DNA from: CAVXYG01 sp963766005
GTDB taxonomy: Bacteria > Actinomycetota > Actinomycetes > S36-B12 > GCA-2699445
Assembly (NCBI GenBank): GCA_963766005.1
Contig: CAVXYG010000008.1
Coordinates: 186,001 to 250,000, forward strand
Direction: 5' to 3'
Length of the DNA stretch: 64,000 bases
Under the pieces are notes generated by a model. It was not told the origin of the DNA, searched no databases, and was given only the letters and a program-made list of their open reading frames with translations. Within the stretch, counting starts at the first letter, position 1, and each line of letters starts with the position of its first letter. This document shows, piece by piece, positions 46,961 through 55,550 of this stretch. The position numbers and the translations under genes were made by a program.

Positions 46961-48133
46961 TCAGTAGTCGAGCAGCCGCGCCGCGAGGTCGGTCATGACC
47001 TCGGTCGCACCCCCGCCGATACCGAGGATGCGAACATCACGGTAGTGCCGCTCCACCTCGGTGCCCCGCATGTAGCCGGCACCGCCGAAGAACTGCACGG
47101 CCCGGTCGGCCGCGTACTCGCCGGCGGCCACCCCGGTCTGCTTGGCCAGGACCGCCTCGGCGACGACTGGCTCCCCGGCCGCGTGCCGGGCGGCGACCCA
47201 GCGGGTGTAGCAGCGGGCGACGTCGATCTGCCGGTGCATCTCGACCAACGTGTGCCGCACTACTTGCCGCTGCGCCAGCGGTCGGCCGAACGTGGTCCGG
47301 TCCTTGGTCCAGGCCGCGGCGAGATCGAGGCAGCGCTGGCCGGTTGCGTAGCCGGTCACCGCCAGCGACAGCCGCTCGGTCACGAAATGCCGCGCCAAGG
47401 AGGCGAAGCCGCTGCCGTGGCCGAGGAGGTTCTCCCGAGGCACCGGGACATCGGTGAACGACAGCTCCGCGGTGTCGCTGCACCACCACCCCATCTTCGC
47501 CAATCGACGCGTCACCGCGAAGCCGGGCGCATCGGCATCGAGGATCGCCAGGCTCACACCGCCGGCGCCCGGCTCGCCGGTACGCACCGCGGCCACGACG
47601 AAGTCGGCCCGGCAGCCGGAGGTGATGTACGTCTTGGCTCCCGTGACGCGCCATGCCCCGTCCCGCTGCACGGCGGACGTGCGAAGGTTGGCCACGTCGG
47701 AGCCGCCGTCGGGCTCGGTCACAGCCAGCGCGCAGATGGCCTCCCCCTGCAGCACCGGGCGGACGTAGCGCGTCAGCAGGTAGTCGGCGCCCGCTTCATC
47801 GCCGGCGCTACGTCGAGCAGCCGCAGCATCGATGACGTGGGGCAGCGCGATGCCGTGGGTGAACAGTGCTGCGATGACGCCGCCGCTGGCGCCGGCTGCG
47901 AGGAGCGCCTCGTCGGCCACGAGCTGGTCGATCGGATCTCCGCCCTGGCCGCCGACGTCCTCGCTGAAGCCGAGCCCGAGGAGACCGGCCCCGGCCGCGG
48001 CGCGGTGGAGGGATCGCGGCAACTCCCCGTCGGCCTCCCACAGCTGGAGATCCGGCACGATGCGAGCCAGCGCGAAACTCCGGACGGCATCAGCCAGCGC
48101 GCGTCGCTCCGGCGTCTGGAAGGGGTCGGTCAC
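46961..48133 (-). CDS. Acyl-CoA dehydrogenase family protein
   Basis: A 390-residue FAD enzyme with the three ACAD domains. FAD/acyl-CoA binding segments are 'CALAVTEPDGGSD', 'TYITSGCRADFVV' and the C-terminal 'FGGAGYMRGTEVERHYRD' with 'ILGIGGGATEVM'. At the latter position, where many ACADs carry the catalytic glutamate, there is glycine; the base is then likely elsewhere, as in isovaleryl-CoA-type enzymes. The substrate is unknown. The GTG start overlaps the stop of the universal stress protein gene by GTGA, so the two are translationally coupled. Electrons would go to ETF and then menaquinone. Confidence 0.85.
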   Translation of the reverse strand: MTDPFQTPERRALADAVRSFALARIVPDLQLWEADGELPRSLHRAAAGAGLLGLGFSEDVGGQGGDPIDQLVADEALLAAGASGGVIAALFTHGIALPHVIDAAAARRSAGDEAGADYLLTRYVRPVLQGEAICALAVTEPDGGSDVANLRTSAVQRDGAWRVTGAKTYITSGCRADFVVAAVRTGEPGAGGVSLAILDADAPGFAVTRRLAKMGWWCSDTAELSFTDVPVPRENLLGHGSGFASLARHFVTERLSLAVTGYATGQRCLDLAAAWTKDRTTFGRPLAQRQVVRHTLVEMHRQIDVARCYTRWVAARHAAGEPVVAEAVLAKQTGVAAGEYAADRAVQFFGGAGYMRGTEVERHYRDVRILGIGGGATEVMTDLAARLLDY

Positions 48134-48939
48134 GACGGTGCAGCCGAATCCGGCAGCGCCGTCCGGTCGTGGACGATGAGCACCGAGGATGTCGCATGGG
48201 CCGCCAGGGAGGAGGCGATCGATCCCGCGCGCAGGGACTTCCAGGCGGACAGCCCCGTGGTTCCCTGCACCACGAGGTCGGTGCGATGCTCGCTGAGGAA
48301 GTCGAGGATGATGTCGCGCACGTGGTAGAAGACCTCCGTGCTGTCCGGGTTGAGAACGAGCTGGCGCACCGACTTCGCCTTGCCGTGAAGTTCGGCTGCC
48401 GCGACGCGGACGGCTTCCTCTGCGTCGAGCTCGCCCTGCGGGACGCTGATCACGGTGACATCGACTCCCGGCAGCCACGGCATGGTGGCGAGCACGCGCG
48501 CGGCTGCGATGGAGTCCGGCGAACCGTCGCTGCACACCACAGCGCTGCGGACCGGTTGGCCGTGTCGGGCGATGACCAGCGGCGCTGGCGGGTTGTGCAG
48601 CAGCCACTCCGAGGTGCTGCCGAGGTGCAGCGCTTTGAGCAGCCCACGGCCGCGGGGCCCGACGACGATGACGTCGCGGTCGGCGCATTCCGCGATCGCT
48701 ACCCGCGGATCCGCGCGGGTATGCAGGTGGCGCACCGCTGCTATCGCCGCTGGGTTGATGAGGACGCGCGGCAGTTCCGGTTCCCACTCGACGATGTCGT
48801 CGCTGACCTCGCTCGCGTGGCCGGGGTCGGCTTCGAGGACGTCGACCGTCCAGCCGTCCCAGTCCTGCGCATTCAGCCACGCCCAGGCCAGATCCGCCGC
48901 CGTCGAGCCGTCATCACCGAACAGGATGGTGCCACTCAT
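48130..48939 (-). CDS. Universal stress protein with two USP domains
   Basis: A 269-residue cytoplasmic protein. The first domain (about 1-130) ends in 'VVGPRGRGLLKALHLGST', and the second (about 135-260) in 'VVQGTTGLSAWKSLRAGSIA'. Both approximate the ATP-binding G-x2-G-x9-G-S/T motif, the first better than the second. Tandem USPs are common in actinobacteria and often respond to hypoxia or redox stress. The ATG at 48939 follows GAGGAGG; an open frame extends upstream but has no such site. Coupled with the acyl-CoA dehydrogenase, its role there is unclear. Confidence 0.88.
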   Translation of the reverse strand: MSGTILFGDDGSTAADLAWAWLNAQDWDGWTVDVLEADPGHASEVSDDIVEWEPELPRVLINPAAIAAVRHLHTRADPRVAIAECADRDVIVVGPRGRGLLKALHLGSTSEWLLHNPPAPLVIARHGQPVRSAVVCSDGSPDSIAAARVLATMPWLPGVDVTVISVPQGELDAEEAVRVAAAELHGKAKSVRQLVLNPDSTEVFYHVRDIILDFLSEHRTDLVVQGTTGLSAWKSLRAGSIASSLAAHATSSVLIVHDRTALPDSAAPS

Positions 48940-48967
48940 GTCGCCTCCTCGCCTCACCCCATCATGG

Positions 48968-50017
48968 TCAGCGGACGCGCGGTTCGCCAGGGTCCTGCGG
49001 ACCTTCGCGCGGACTGTTGCGGGCACCGCCTGGCGCGCGGCGAGAAGATTCGGCCGGGTCGGTGCTCGCGTCGGTGCTCGGGTCGGCGCCTCGACTCGTT
49101 GCGGGTGGGCTGACCCGGGCGGCGCGAATCCGGACGGCGTCGGCGGTGAAGACGGCCAGGGCGAGCCAGACGAGGACGAAGCCCGCCCATCGTGTGGGGG
49201 TGATCGCCTCGTCGAAGACCACCAGGCCGATCACGAACTGCAGTGCGGGCCCGATGTACTGCAGGACTCCCAACCGGCTCAGCGGAATGCGCACCGCTGC
49301 CGCCCCGAACAGCAGCAGCGGCACGGCGGTCACCGCTCCGGCCCCGATCAGCAGCGCCGCGTGCCCGGGGCCCTCCGCGAGGAAGGTTCCCCTGCCCGTG
49401 ACGCCCAACCACAGCAGGTAGCCCGCCGCGATCGGTGCGACGAAAGCGCTCTCGATGGCAAGGCTGGGGATGGCATCGATGTCCGCGCGCTTCTTGACCA
49501 GGCCGTAGAGGCCGAACGACATCGCCAGGAGCAGGGAGACCAGAGGGACCCGGCCGTAGCCGACGGTGATGACCAGGACGCCGGCGGTTCCGAGCGCCAC
49601 GGCTGACCACTGCATCGGCCGCAGCCGCTCCCCGAGCAGAACCACGGCCAGCAGCACCGTCACCAGCGGGTTGATGAAGTACCCCAGCGAGGCCTCCAGG
49701 ACATAGCCGTTGGCCACGGCCCAGATGAAGACGCCCCAGTTGGTGGTGACCAGCACGGCCGCCACGGCGAGACGGCCGCGGGTGCGGCTGTCGGCAGCCG
49801 CCTGCCGGACCGTGCGCCAACCGTGCGACCACCAGAGCAGGCCGCCGACGACGACCAGCGTCCAGACGACCCGGTGGGCGAGAATCTCCAGCGGCGCCGC
49901 GGGCTCGACCAGCGGCCAGTAGAGCGGCACCAGTCCCCACAGCGCGTAGGCCGCCACGGCAGCGGCGGTGCCGAAGGCCTCGGGGCCGAGGGGGCGGTGC
50001 TCTAGGCGACCGGGCAC
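48968..50017 (-). CDS. rarD: RarD/EamA-family membrane transporter
   Basis: A 349-residue permease with ten predicted helices in two EamA repeats. The RarD type is indicated by the N-terminal 'AYALWGLVPLYWPLVEPAAPLEILAHR', 'NWGVFIWAVANGYVLEASLGYFINP' and 'LQYIGPALQFVIGLVVFDE'. The first gave the family its link to chloramphenicol sensitivity, but the true substrate of most members is unknown. A hydrophilic tail of about 50 residues follows the last helix. GTG start at 50017, 22 nt after korB on the same strand. Confidence 0.88.
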   Translation of the reverse strand: MPGRLEHRPLGPEAFGTAAAVAAYALWGLVPLYWPLVEPAAPLEILAHRVVWTLVVVGGLLWWSHGWRTVRQAAADSRTRGRLAVAAVLVTTNWGVFIWAVANGYVLEASLGYFINPLVTVLLAVVLLGERLRPMQWSAVALGTAGVLVITVGYGRVPLVSLLLAMSFGLYGLVKKRADIDAIPSLAIESAFVAPIAAGYLLWLGVTGRGTFLAEGPGHAALLIGAGAVTAVPLLLFGAAAVRIPLSRLGVLQYIGPALQFVIGLVVFDEAITPTRWAGFVLVWLALAVFTADAVRIRAARVSPPATSRGADPSTDASTDPAESSRRAPGGARNSPREGPQDPGEPRVR

Positions 50018-50039
50018 CGGCAGCCCACAGGTGCGCCGG

Positions 50040-51092
50040 TCAGGTGATGACCCACGTGTCGCGGCCGCTGATCAGCGCTTGGAGATCCGGATCCGGGTTC
50101 AGCGCCCGGGCCCGCGCAGCCTGCTCCCGCAGCTCGCGATCGAAGCTCGGCCGTTCGATGCTGCGGAACACGCCGATCGGCGTGTCCGCAAGCGTCACCG
50201 GGTCGCTGAGCCGGGACAGTGCGAACGCGATCGACGGGTCCGGGGCATCGGCGTGATGCACGAGCAGGTTGTCCACTCCGTGGTTGGCCGCATCGACGAT
50301 GGCGATGCTGCCGTCCGGCAGCCGCGCCACGCCCTTCTCCAAGTCACTGCCGAACCGGATCGGCTGGCCGTCTCGCAGCGGGATGAGCACATCCTGCTTC
50401 GTCGCGGCATCCTTCACCGGATCCCAAGCTCCGTCGTTGAAGATGTTGCAGTTCTGGTAGATCTCCACCAGTGCGCTGCCCTCGTGGGCGGCTGCCTGCC
50501 GGAGCACCTCGGTCAGGTGCGCGCGGTCGGAGTCGATCGTTCGGGCGACGAAGGTCGCTTCGGCGCCCAGCGCCAGCGAGACCGGGTTGAAGGGGTAGTC
50601 CAGGGAGCCGAACGGGGTCGACTTCGTCACCTTGCCGAGCTCGGACGTGGGGCTGTACTGGCCCTTCGTCAGCCCGTAGATCCGGTTGTTGAAGAGCAGG
50701 ATCTTGAGGTTCACGTTCCGCCGCAAGGCATGGATGAGGTGGTTCCCGCCGATGGACAGGGCGTCACCGTCGCCGGTGATCACCCAGACCGACAGGTCCG
50801 GCCGCGATGTGGCCAGCCCGGTGGCGATGGCGGGGGCGCGGCCGTGGATGGAGTGCATCCCGTAGGTATTGAGGTAGTAGGGGAAACGCGAAGAGCAGCC
50901 GATGCCGGAGACGAACACGATGTTCTCCCGGCGCAGGCCCAGCTGGGGGAGGAACCCCTGGACGGCCGCCAAGATCGCGTAGTCGCCGCAGCCGGGGCAC
51001 CAGCGGACCTCCTGGTCGCTCTTGAAGTCCTTGGCCTTCTGCGGGGTGTCGGTCTTCGGCACCAGGTCCAGGGCAGGGTACGTGTCGGTCAT
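50040..51092 (-). CDS. korB: 2-oxoacid:ferredoxin oxidoreductase beta subunit
   Basis: A 350-residue TPP-binding subunit. Cluster cysteines are in 'WCPGCGDY' and 'GIGCSSR', with another at 'IYQNCNIF'. TPP binding is shown by 'VITGDGDALSIGGNHLIHAL' and 'LFNNRIYGLTKGQYSPTS'. With KorA it oxidises a 2-oxoacid, likely 2-oxoglutarate, to the acyl-CoA and reduces ferredoxin, as reported for the mycobacterial KorAB. Overlaps korA by ATGA. Confidence 0.92.
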   Translation of the reverse strand: MTDTYPALDLVPKTDTPQKAKDFKSDQEVRWCPGCGDYAILAAVQGFLPQLGLRRENIVFVSGIGCSSRFPYYLNTYGMHSIHGRAPAIATGLATSRPDLSVWVITGDGDALSIGGNHLIHALRRNVNLKILLFNNRIYGLTKGQYSPTSELGKVTKSTPFGSLDYPFNPVSLALGAEATFVARTIDSDRAHLTEVLRQAAAHEGSALVEIYQNCNIFNDGAWDPVKDAATKQDVLIPLRDGQPIRFGSDLEKGVARLPDGSIAIVDAANHGVDNLLVHHADAPDPSIAFALSRLSDPVTLADTPIGVFRSIERPSFDRELREQAARARALNPDPDLQALISGRDTWVIT

Positions 51093-52975
51093 CGAACGGT
51101 CTCGGTTCCCTTCTCGGCTCCGGTGGCGATCGCGGTGATGGTCTCTGCCAGCTCGTCGGCCCGGAACGGCAGTCCGCGGACGCGGTTGACGCCGACGACG
51201 TCCACGAGGTACTTCGCTCGAAGCAGCATCGCCAACTGGCCGAGGTTCATCTCCGGCACGATCACCCGGCGATACCGGCGCAGCACGTCGCCGGTGTTCC
51301 TCGGCAGCGGGTTGAGGTGGTGCAGATGGGCTTGCGCGACGGGCAGGCCCTGCTCGCGCACCAGTGCGCAGGCCGCCGCGATCGGGCCCTCGGTCGATCC
51401 CCAGCCGAGGATCAGCACGTCGGCGTCGGCCTGCGGATCGTAGACGGTCAGTTCCGCCACGGTGTCGGCGATCCCGTCCACCTTCGCCTGACGCAGCCGC
51501 ACCATGCGTTCATGGTTGTCCGGGTCGTAGGAGATCGTGCCGATGCCGTCTGCCTTCTCGATCCCGCCGATCCGATGCTCCAGGCCCGGGGTTCCCGGGA
51601 TCACCCACGGCCGGGCGAGGGTCTCCGGATCGCGCAGATACGGCCAGAACTCCTCGGTGCCGTCGGCGGCCACGTGGTTCGGCTCGGTGGTGAAGGCCAC
51701 CTGCAGGTCCGGCAGGTCCGCCACCCGGGGCACCCGCCACGGCTCGGCGCCGTTGGCCAGATAGCCGTCGGACAGCAGGAAGACCGGAGTGCGGTACGTG
51801 GTGGCGATCCGGGCCGCCTCAAGAGCGGCGTCGAAGCAGCCGGCAGGGGTGCTGGGCGCGACGATGGGGACCGGGGCCTCCCCGTTGCGCCCGAACATCG
51901 CCTGCAGCAGGTCTGCCTGCTCGGTCTTGGTCGGCAGTCCGGTGGAGGGGCCGCCGCGCTGCACGTCGATGATGACCAGCGGCAGTTCCAGGGCCACCGC
52001 CAGGCCGATGGTCTCCGACTTCAGCGCGATCCCGGGCCCGGAGGTCGTCGTCACGCCCAGGGCGCCGCCGTAGGCAGCTCCCAGCGCGGCCCCGACACCG
52101 GCGATCTCGTCCTCGGCCTGGAAGGTCGTGACGTCGAACGCCTTGTGCTTGGCGAGCTCGTGCAGGATGTCGCTGGCAGGCGTGATCGGGTAGGTGCCGA
52201 GGAACACCGGCAACCCGGTCTGCCGGCCAGCCGCGACGAGGCCGTAGGCCAGGGCGGTGTTGCCGGTGATGTTGCGGTACGTGCCCGGCGGGAGCTTCGC
52301 GGGCCGCACCTGGTACCGCACGGAGAAGGTCTCTGTGGTCTCGCCGTAGTTCCAGCCCGCATCGAGGGCGGCGACGTTCGCGGCCAGGATCGCCGGCTTG
52401 GCGCCGAACTTCTCGTGCAGGAACGCCTTCGTGGCATCGGTGGGGCGGTGGTAGAGCCACGACAGCAGGCCGAGGGCGAACATGTTCTTCGCCCGGGCGG
52501 CCTCCTTCTTGGTGATGTCGAAGTCGCGCAGGGCCTCGATCGTGATGGAGGTCAGGGCTACCGGGTGCACCCGGTAGCCCTCGAGGCTGCCGTCCTCCAG
52601 CGGGTTCCCCCCGTAGCCCACCTTGGCGACGGCGCGGGGCGTGAACTCGTCGGTGTTGACAATGATCTCTCCGCCGCGGCGGAGGTTGGCGAGGTTGGCC
52701 TTGAGCGCTGCTGGGTTCATCGCGACCAGGACGTCGGCGGCGTCGCCCGGTGTGGTGATCGCATGATCAGCGAAGTGCAGCTGGAACGCCGACACGCCCG
52801 GCAGGGTGCCAGCCGGGGCCCGAATCTCGGCAGGGAAGTCCGGCAACGTCGACAGATCGTTGCCGAACGCGGCGGTGGCCGAAGTGAACCGGTCCCCGGT
52901 CAGCTGCATACCATCGCCGGAATCGCCAGCGAACCGGATGATGACATCGTCGCGCTGAATCAGTTGTTTGGCCAC
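51089..52975 (-). CDS. korA: 2-oxoacid:ferredoxin oxidoreductase alpha subunit (gamma-alpha fusion)
   Basis: A 628-residue protein with the gamma domain first (about 1-190, 'VIIRFAGDSGDGMQLTG') and the alpha domain after it ('GLPVFLGTYPITPASDILHELA', 'TTTSGPGIALKSETIGLAV', 'DVQRGGPSTGLPTKTEQADL'). This is the arrangement of actinobacterial KorA. The enzyme gives an oxygen-tolerant, ferredoxin-linked replacement for or supplement to 2-oxoglutarate dehydrogenase; substrate choice is inferred. The start is GTG 52975 ('AKQLIQRDDVIIRF'); the frame extends upstream with untypical residues. A 255-nt gap without a convincing gene separates it from yajQ. Confidence 0.92.
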   Translation of the reverse strand: MAKQLIQRDDVIIRFAGDSGDGMQLTGDRFTSATAAFGNDLSTLPDFPAEIRAPAGTLPGVSAFQLHFADHAITTPGDAADVLVAMNPAALKANLANLRRGGEIIVNTDEFTPRAVAKVGYGGNPLEDGSLEGYRVHPVALTSITIEALRDFDITKKEAARAKNMFALGLLSWLYHRPTDATKAFLHEKFGAKPAILAANVAALDAGWNYGETTETFSVRYQVRPAKLPPGTYRNITGNTALAYGLVAAGRQTGLPVFLGTYPITPASDILHELAKHKAFDVTTFQAEDEIAGVGAALGAAYGGALGVTTTSGPGIALKSETIGLAVALELPLVIIDVQRGGPSTGLPTKTEQADLLQAMFGRNGEAPVPIVAPSTPAGCFDAALEAARIATTYRTPVFLLSDGYLANGAEPWRVPRVADLPDLQVAFTTEPNHVAADGTEEFWPYLRDPETLARPWVIPGTPGLEHRIGGIEKADGIGTISYDPDNHERMVRLRQAKVDGIADTVAELTVYDPQADADVLILGWGSTEGPIAAACALVREQGLPVAQAHLHHLNPLPRNTGDVLRRYRRVIVPEMNLGQLAMLLRAKYLVDVVGVNRVRGLPFRADELAETITAIATGAEKGTETVR

Positions 52976-53230
52976 GCCGTCTGCCTCGCCTCGCCGTCCC
53001 GCGGACGTCGTCCGGAGCCATCCGCGGTTGATCATCGTCGATCGGGCCGCGTCGCAGCGGCACCTCTTCGGACTAGTGTCCCCCGCAATGTCAAGGAGCG
53101 CAGCACCGGGTGGACAGCGTGTTGCGCTCTGCCCACGACGACGGCATCCGGGCGGCTGGTCGTCCGCGGTCGCTGGTCGGCGCAGGATAGGCAACGCGGC
53201 GGGCCGGCCCTCACCGGCGGGCGCGGAGCC

Positions 53231-53722
53231 CTATCGGTAGTTCGTGAACTGCACGGCGAAGTCGAGGTCGCTGCCCTTGACCAGGGCGATCACGGCCTGC
53301 AGCTGGTCGCGGCTCTTGCTCGAGACGCGCAACTCGTCGCCCTGGATCTGGGTCTTCACCCCCTTGGGTCCTTCGTCCCGGATGATCTTGGCGACCTGCT
53401 TCGCCTGCTCGGAGGTCAAGCCGGACTGGAAGGAACCGGTGATCCGGTATTCCTTGCCCGAGGCTTTCGGGTCCTGGGCGGTCAGCGCTTTCAGGCTGAC
53501 GCCCCGCTTGACGAGTTTGCCCTGGAAGACGTCGAGCACAGCCCGCACGCGTTCCTCGCTCGTGGCGCTCAGTACGACGTCGAGCTCGCCGGCCCAGGCG
53601 ATGCTCGCTTGGGTGCCCTTGAAGTCGTAGCGCTGGCCGATCTCCTTCGCGGTCTGGTTCAGCGCGTTGTCGACCTCCTGCCGCTCGACCTTGCTCACGA
53701 TGTCGAAACTGCTGTCAGCCAT
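53231..53722 (-). CDS. yajQ: YajQ family nucleotide-binding protein (DUF520)
   Basis: A 163-residue small cytoplasmic protein with the family start 'SSFDIVSKVERQEVDNALNQ' and end 'DLDFAVQFTNYR'. YajQ proteins have two ferredoxin-like domains; some bind tRNA/GTP or cyclic-di-GMP. No function can be fixed here. The ATG at 53722 has GGAGGGA upstream, so the longer open frame reaching into the tRNA genes is not translated. Confidence 0.94.
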   Translation of the reverse strand: MADSSFDIVSKVERQEVDNALNQTAKEIGQRYDFKGTQASIAWAGELDVVLSATSEERVRAVLDVFQGKLVKRGVSLKALTAQDPKASGKEYRITGSFQSGLTSEQAKQVAKIIRDEGPKGVKTQIQGDELRVSSKSRDQLQAVIALVKGSDLDFAVQFTNYR

Positions 53723-53817
53723 CTTGCTCCCTCCGGTGGCATTCGTGTTCCGCCTGGTTCGCTGTGTATCCTTGCCTACGTCCCGATGCGGCGCCGCAGG
53801 CGGTCGCTTCGGAGCAC

Positions 53818-53900
53818 GGCAGGTTGCCCGAGCGGCCAAAGGGAACGGTCTGTAAAACCGTCGGCTTATGCCTACGTTGGTTCGAACCCAACACCTGCCA
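53818..53900 (+). tRNA. tRNA-Tyr (GTA)
   Basis: An 83-nt class II tRNA with the acceptor stem GGCAGGT/ACCTGCC, anticodon loop CTGTAAA in a stem ACGGT/ACCGT, a long variable arm and a T loop TTCGAAC. The CCA end is encoded (53901-53903). It is the first of three tRNA genes before rpmG. Confidence 0.96.
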
Positions 53901-53910
53901 CCATCGCGAT

Positions 53911-53940
53911 TTCGCAACTGCTGCGACCCGCTAGTACTCT
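53911..53940 (+). promoter_or_regulatory. Possible promoter for tRNA-Thr
   Basis: TTCGCA (53911-53916), an 18-nt spacer, then TACTCT (53935-53940), about 30 nt before the tRNA-Thr gene. Confidence 0.3.
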
Positions 53941-53971
53941 GGGGTGGCTCGGCGCGGAAGCGCGGAGCACT

Positions 53972-54044
53972 GCCCCAATAGCTCAGTCGGCAGAGCGTCT
54001 CCATGGTAAGGAGAAGGTCTACGGTTCGATTCCGTATTGGGGCT
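53972..54044 (+). tRNA. tRNA-Thr (GGT)
   Basis: A 73-nt tRNA with acceptor stem GCCCCAA/TTGGGGC and anticodon loop ATGGTAA in a TCTCC/GGAGA stem, anticodon GGT. No CCA is encoded. The same tRNA-Thr, tRNA-Met, rpmG order is found in other actinobacteria. Confidence 0.95.
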
Positions 54045-54073
54045 CGAGGGCCGCGGCGTATCCGCGGTCACTG

Positions 54074-54147
54074 GGCGGGGTAGCTCAGCCTGGCAGAGCA
54101 AGCGGCTCATAATCGCTGTGTCGCGGGTTCAAGTCCCGCCCCCGCTA
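54074..54147 (+). tRNA. tRNA-Met (CAT), elongator type
   Basis: A 74-nt tRNA with anticodon loop CTCATAA (CAT). The first base pair is G-U, and the anticodon stem lacks the three consecutive G-C pairs of initiator tRNA, so it is not the initiator. It could in principle be the lysidine-modified tRNA-Ile2, but its place before rpmG favours elongator Met. CCA is not encoded. Confidence 0.88.
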
Positions 54148-54201
54148 CCGTAGTCGCGGCATCCGTCCGGCCGCGGACCGATCGAACCGAGAGGTACTGC
54201 C

Positions 54202-54369
54202 ATGGCCAAGGCGTCGGATATCAGGCCCAAGATCACCCTGGCCTGCCCGGAGTGCAAGAACCGCAACTACATCACCAAGAAGAACCGTCGGAACAACCCC
54301 GACCGCTTGGAGTTGTCCAAGCACTGCCCGACGTGCAACAAGCACACGCCACACAAAGAGACCCGCTAG
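54202..54369 (+). CDS. rpmG: 50S ribosomal protein L33
   Basis: A 55-residue protein: 'DIRPKITLACPEC' start, 'YITKKNRRN' middle and a C-terminal 'HKETR'. Two CxxC pairs ('CPEC' and 'CPTC') show the zinc-ribbon (C+) form. The ATG at 54202 has GAGG about 8 nt upstream. It lies 54 nt after tRNA-Met. Confidence 0.95.
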   Translation: MAKASDIRPKITLACPECKNRNYITKKNRRNNPDRLELSKHCPTCNKHTPHKETR

Positions 54370-54388
54370 GACCGCACCCTGGCACATC

Positions 54389-54418
54389 GGGCTGTCCTGC
54401 TGTACCGGCGGGCAGCCC
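54389..54418 (+). terminator. Hairpin after rpmG
   Basis: An 11-bp stem with one bulged T (GGGCTG-T-CCTGC paired to GCGGG-CAGCCC), loop TGTACCG, followed by GTTTG. It begins 19 nt after the rpmG stop and probably ends the tRNA/rpmG transcript. Confidence 0.55.
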
Positions 54419-54694
54419 GTTTGCATGCCCGGGATCCCCGTCCGGGTGGGATGACCGGCACCCCCGTCGGTGATCTCGGAGCCGAGGCTGGACGGGCTGG
54501 TCCCGTCTGCGGGTCGGTGTCCCGACGGCTCATGTGCCGCGCGCGCTGTCGATCCGATCTGCCAGGTCGAGGATCCCGGGCTTGCCCTGGACGCTCGGTA
54601 GCGCCAGGCGCCGAGACCGCATCGCGTCGGCCGCGCCGGCAGGAGGGCCCAAGGCCGATTGGAGCCCGCGACTCGAGGGCTGCGGGCCATGGGC

Positions 54695-54700
54695 TAGGTT
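54695..54700 (+). promoter_or_regulatory. Possible -10 element for fabG-hadA-hadB
   Basis: TAGGTT (TANNNT), about 35 nt before the ATG at 54736, which has GGGAGG at 54722-54727. Confidence 0.35.
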
Positions 54701-54735
54701 CCCTGTGTCCGGTGACGACGCGGGAGGCAACTGGC

Positions 54736-55545
54736 ATGGGGCGTTTCGAGGATCGGGTGGCCATCGTGACCGGTGCCGGTCGCGGCATCGGCGCGGCGAC
54801 GGCGCGGCGGCTCGCGGCCGAGGGTGCCGCGGTCGTCGTCAACGACATTGATGCATCCCCGGCGGTGGAGACCGCGCAGGCCATCGCTGCGGCGGGCGGG
54901 CGCGCGGCCCCGGTCGTGGCGAATACCGTCGATTTCGCCGAGGCGGAGCGCCTCGTCGCGGCTGCCGTCGAGGAGTTCGGCCAGCTCGACATCGTCGTGA
55001 ACAACGCCGGCACCACGCGCGACAAGATGTTCCACGGGCTGACCGACGAACTGTTCGACTTGGTCGTCGATGCCAATCTGCGCACCGCGTTCCACACGAC
55101 AAGGGCCGCGATGCCGTACCTGCGCGACGTCGCCAAGCAGGAGATGGCCGAGCACGGCGCACCGCGCTACCAGCGCAAGATCGTCTTCACCTCCAGCGTG
55201 GCAGCCCTCATGGGCAATCCCGGCCAGTTCAACTACACCGCGGCCAAGGGCGGGCTGATCGCCGTCACGAAGACGCTGGCCCGCGAGCTCGGACCGTTCG
55301 GCATCAACGTCAACGCCGTTGCTCCAGGCTTCGTGGAGACCAGGTTGACCCAGGCCAAGGCCGCTGGTGACGACTACGGCATCCCGGAGCAGATGCGTGC
55401 GATGGCGCGGGCGATGATCTCCCTTGGCCGGTTGGGCGTGCCGGAGGACATCGCGGCCGTCACCGCCTTCCTGTGCAGCGCCGACGCCGACTTCGTCTCC
55501 GGTGTGACCATCCCCGTGACCGGCGGCCAACTGGGGGGCATGTAG
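54736..55545 (+). CDS. SDR-family 3-oxoacyl-ACP reductase-like protein
   Basis: A 269-residue NAD(P)-dependent short-chain dehydrogenase. The cofactor loop is 'VTGAGRGIGAAT', then 'NNAGTTRDK', the catalytic serine in 'VFTSSVAAL' and the Y-x3-K pair in 'FNYTAAKGG'. An insert 'RDVAKQEMAEHGAPRYQRK' before the catalytic serine marks a subgroup often annotated FabG-like or 3-hydroxyacyl-CoA dehydrogenase. Its position before two hotdog dehydratases suggests successive reduction and dehydration steps of acyl chains. The exact substrate (ACP or CoA) is open. GGGAGG lies upstream of the ATG. Confidence 0.85.
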   Translation: MGRFEDRVAIVTGAGRGIGAATARRLAAEGAAVVVNDIDASPAVETAQAIAAAGGRAAPVVANTVDFAEAERLVAAAVEEFGQLDIVVNNAGTTRDKMFHGLTDELFDLVVDANLRTAFHTTRAAMPYLRDVAKQEMAEHGAPRYQRKIVFTSSVAALMGNPGQFNYTAAKGGLIAVTKTLARELGPFGINVNAVAPGFVETRLTQAKAAGDDYGIPEQMRAMARAMISLGRLGVPEDIAAVTAFLCSADADFVSGVTIPVTGGQLGGM

Positions 55546-55550
55546 CCACG

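Larger units (their letters stand above)
54370..54735. other. Gene-free stretch between rpmG and fabG
   Basis: 366 nt containing the rpmG hairpin and a TAGGTT -10-like element. An open frame crosses it but shows no third-position G/C preference, so I see no gene. Confidence 0.6.

Noticed and set aside
53723..54004. Extended N-terminus of YajQ running into tRNA genes
   Set aside because: It would translate antisense through tRNA-Tyr and tRNA-Thr; GGAGGGA sets the start at 53722.
54421..54735. Extended N-terminus of the fabG-like protein
   Set aside because: The upstream frame has no codon bias, and GGGAGG positions the start at ATG 54736.
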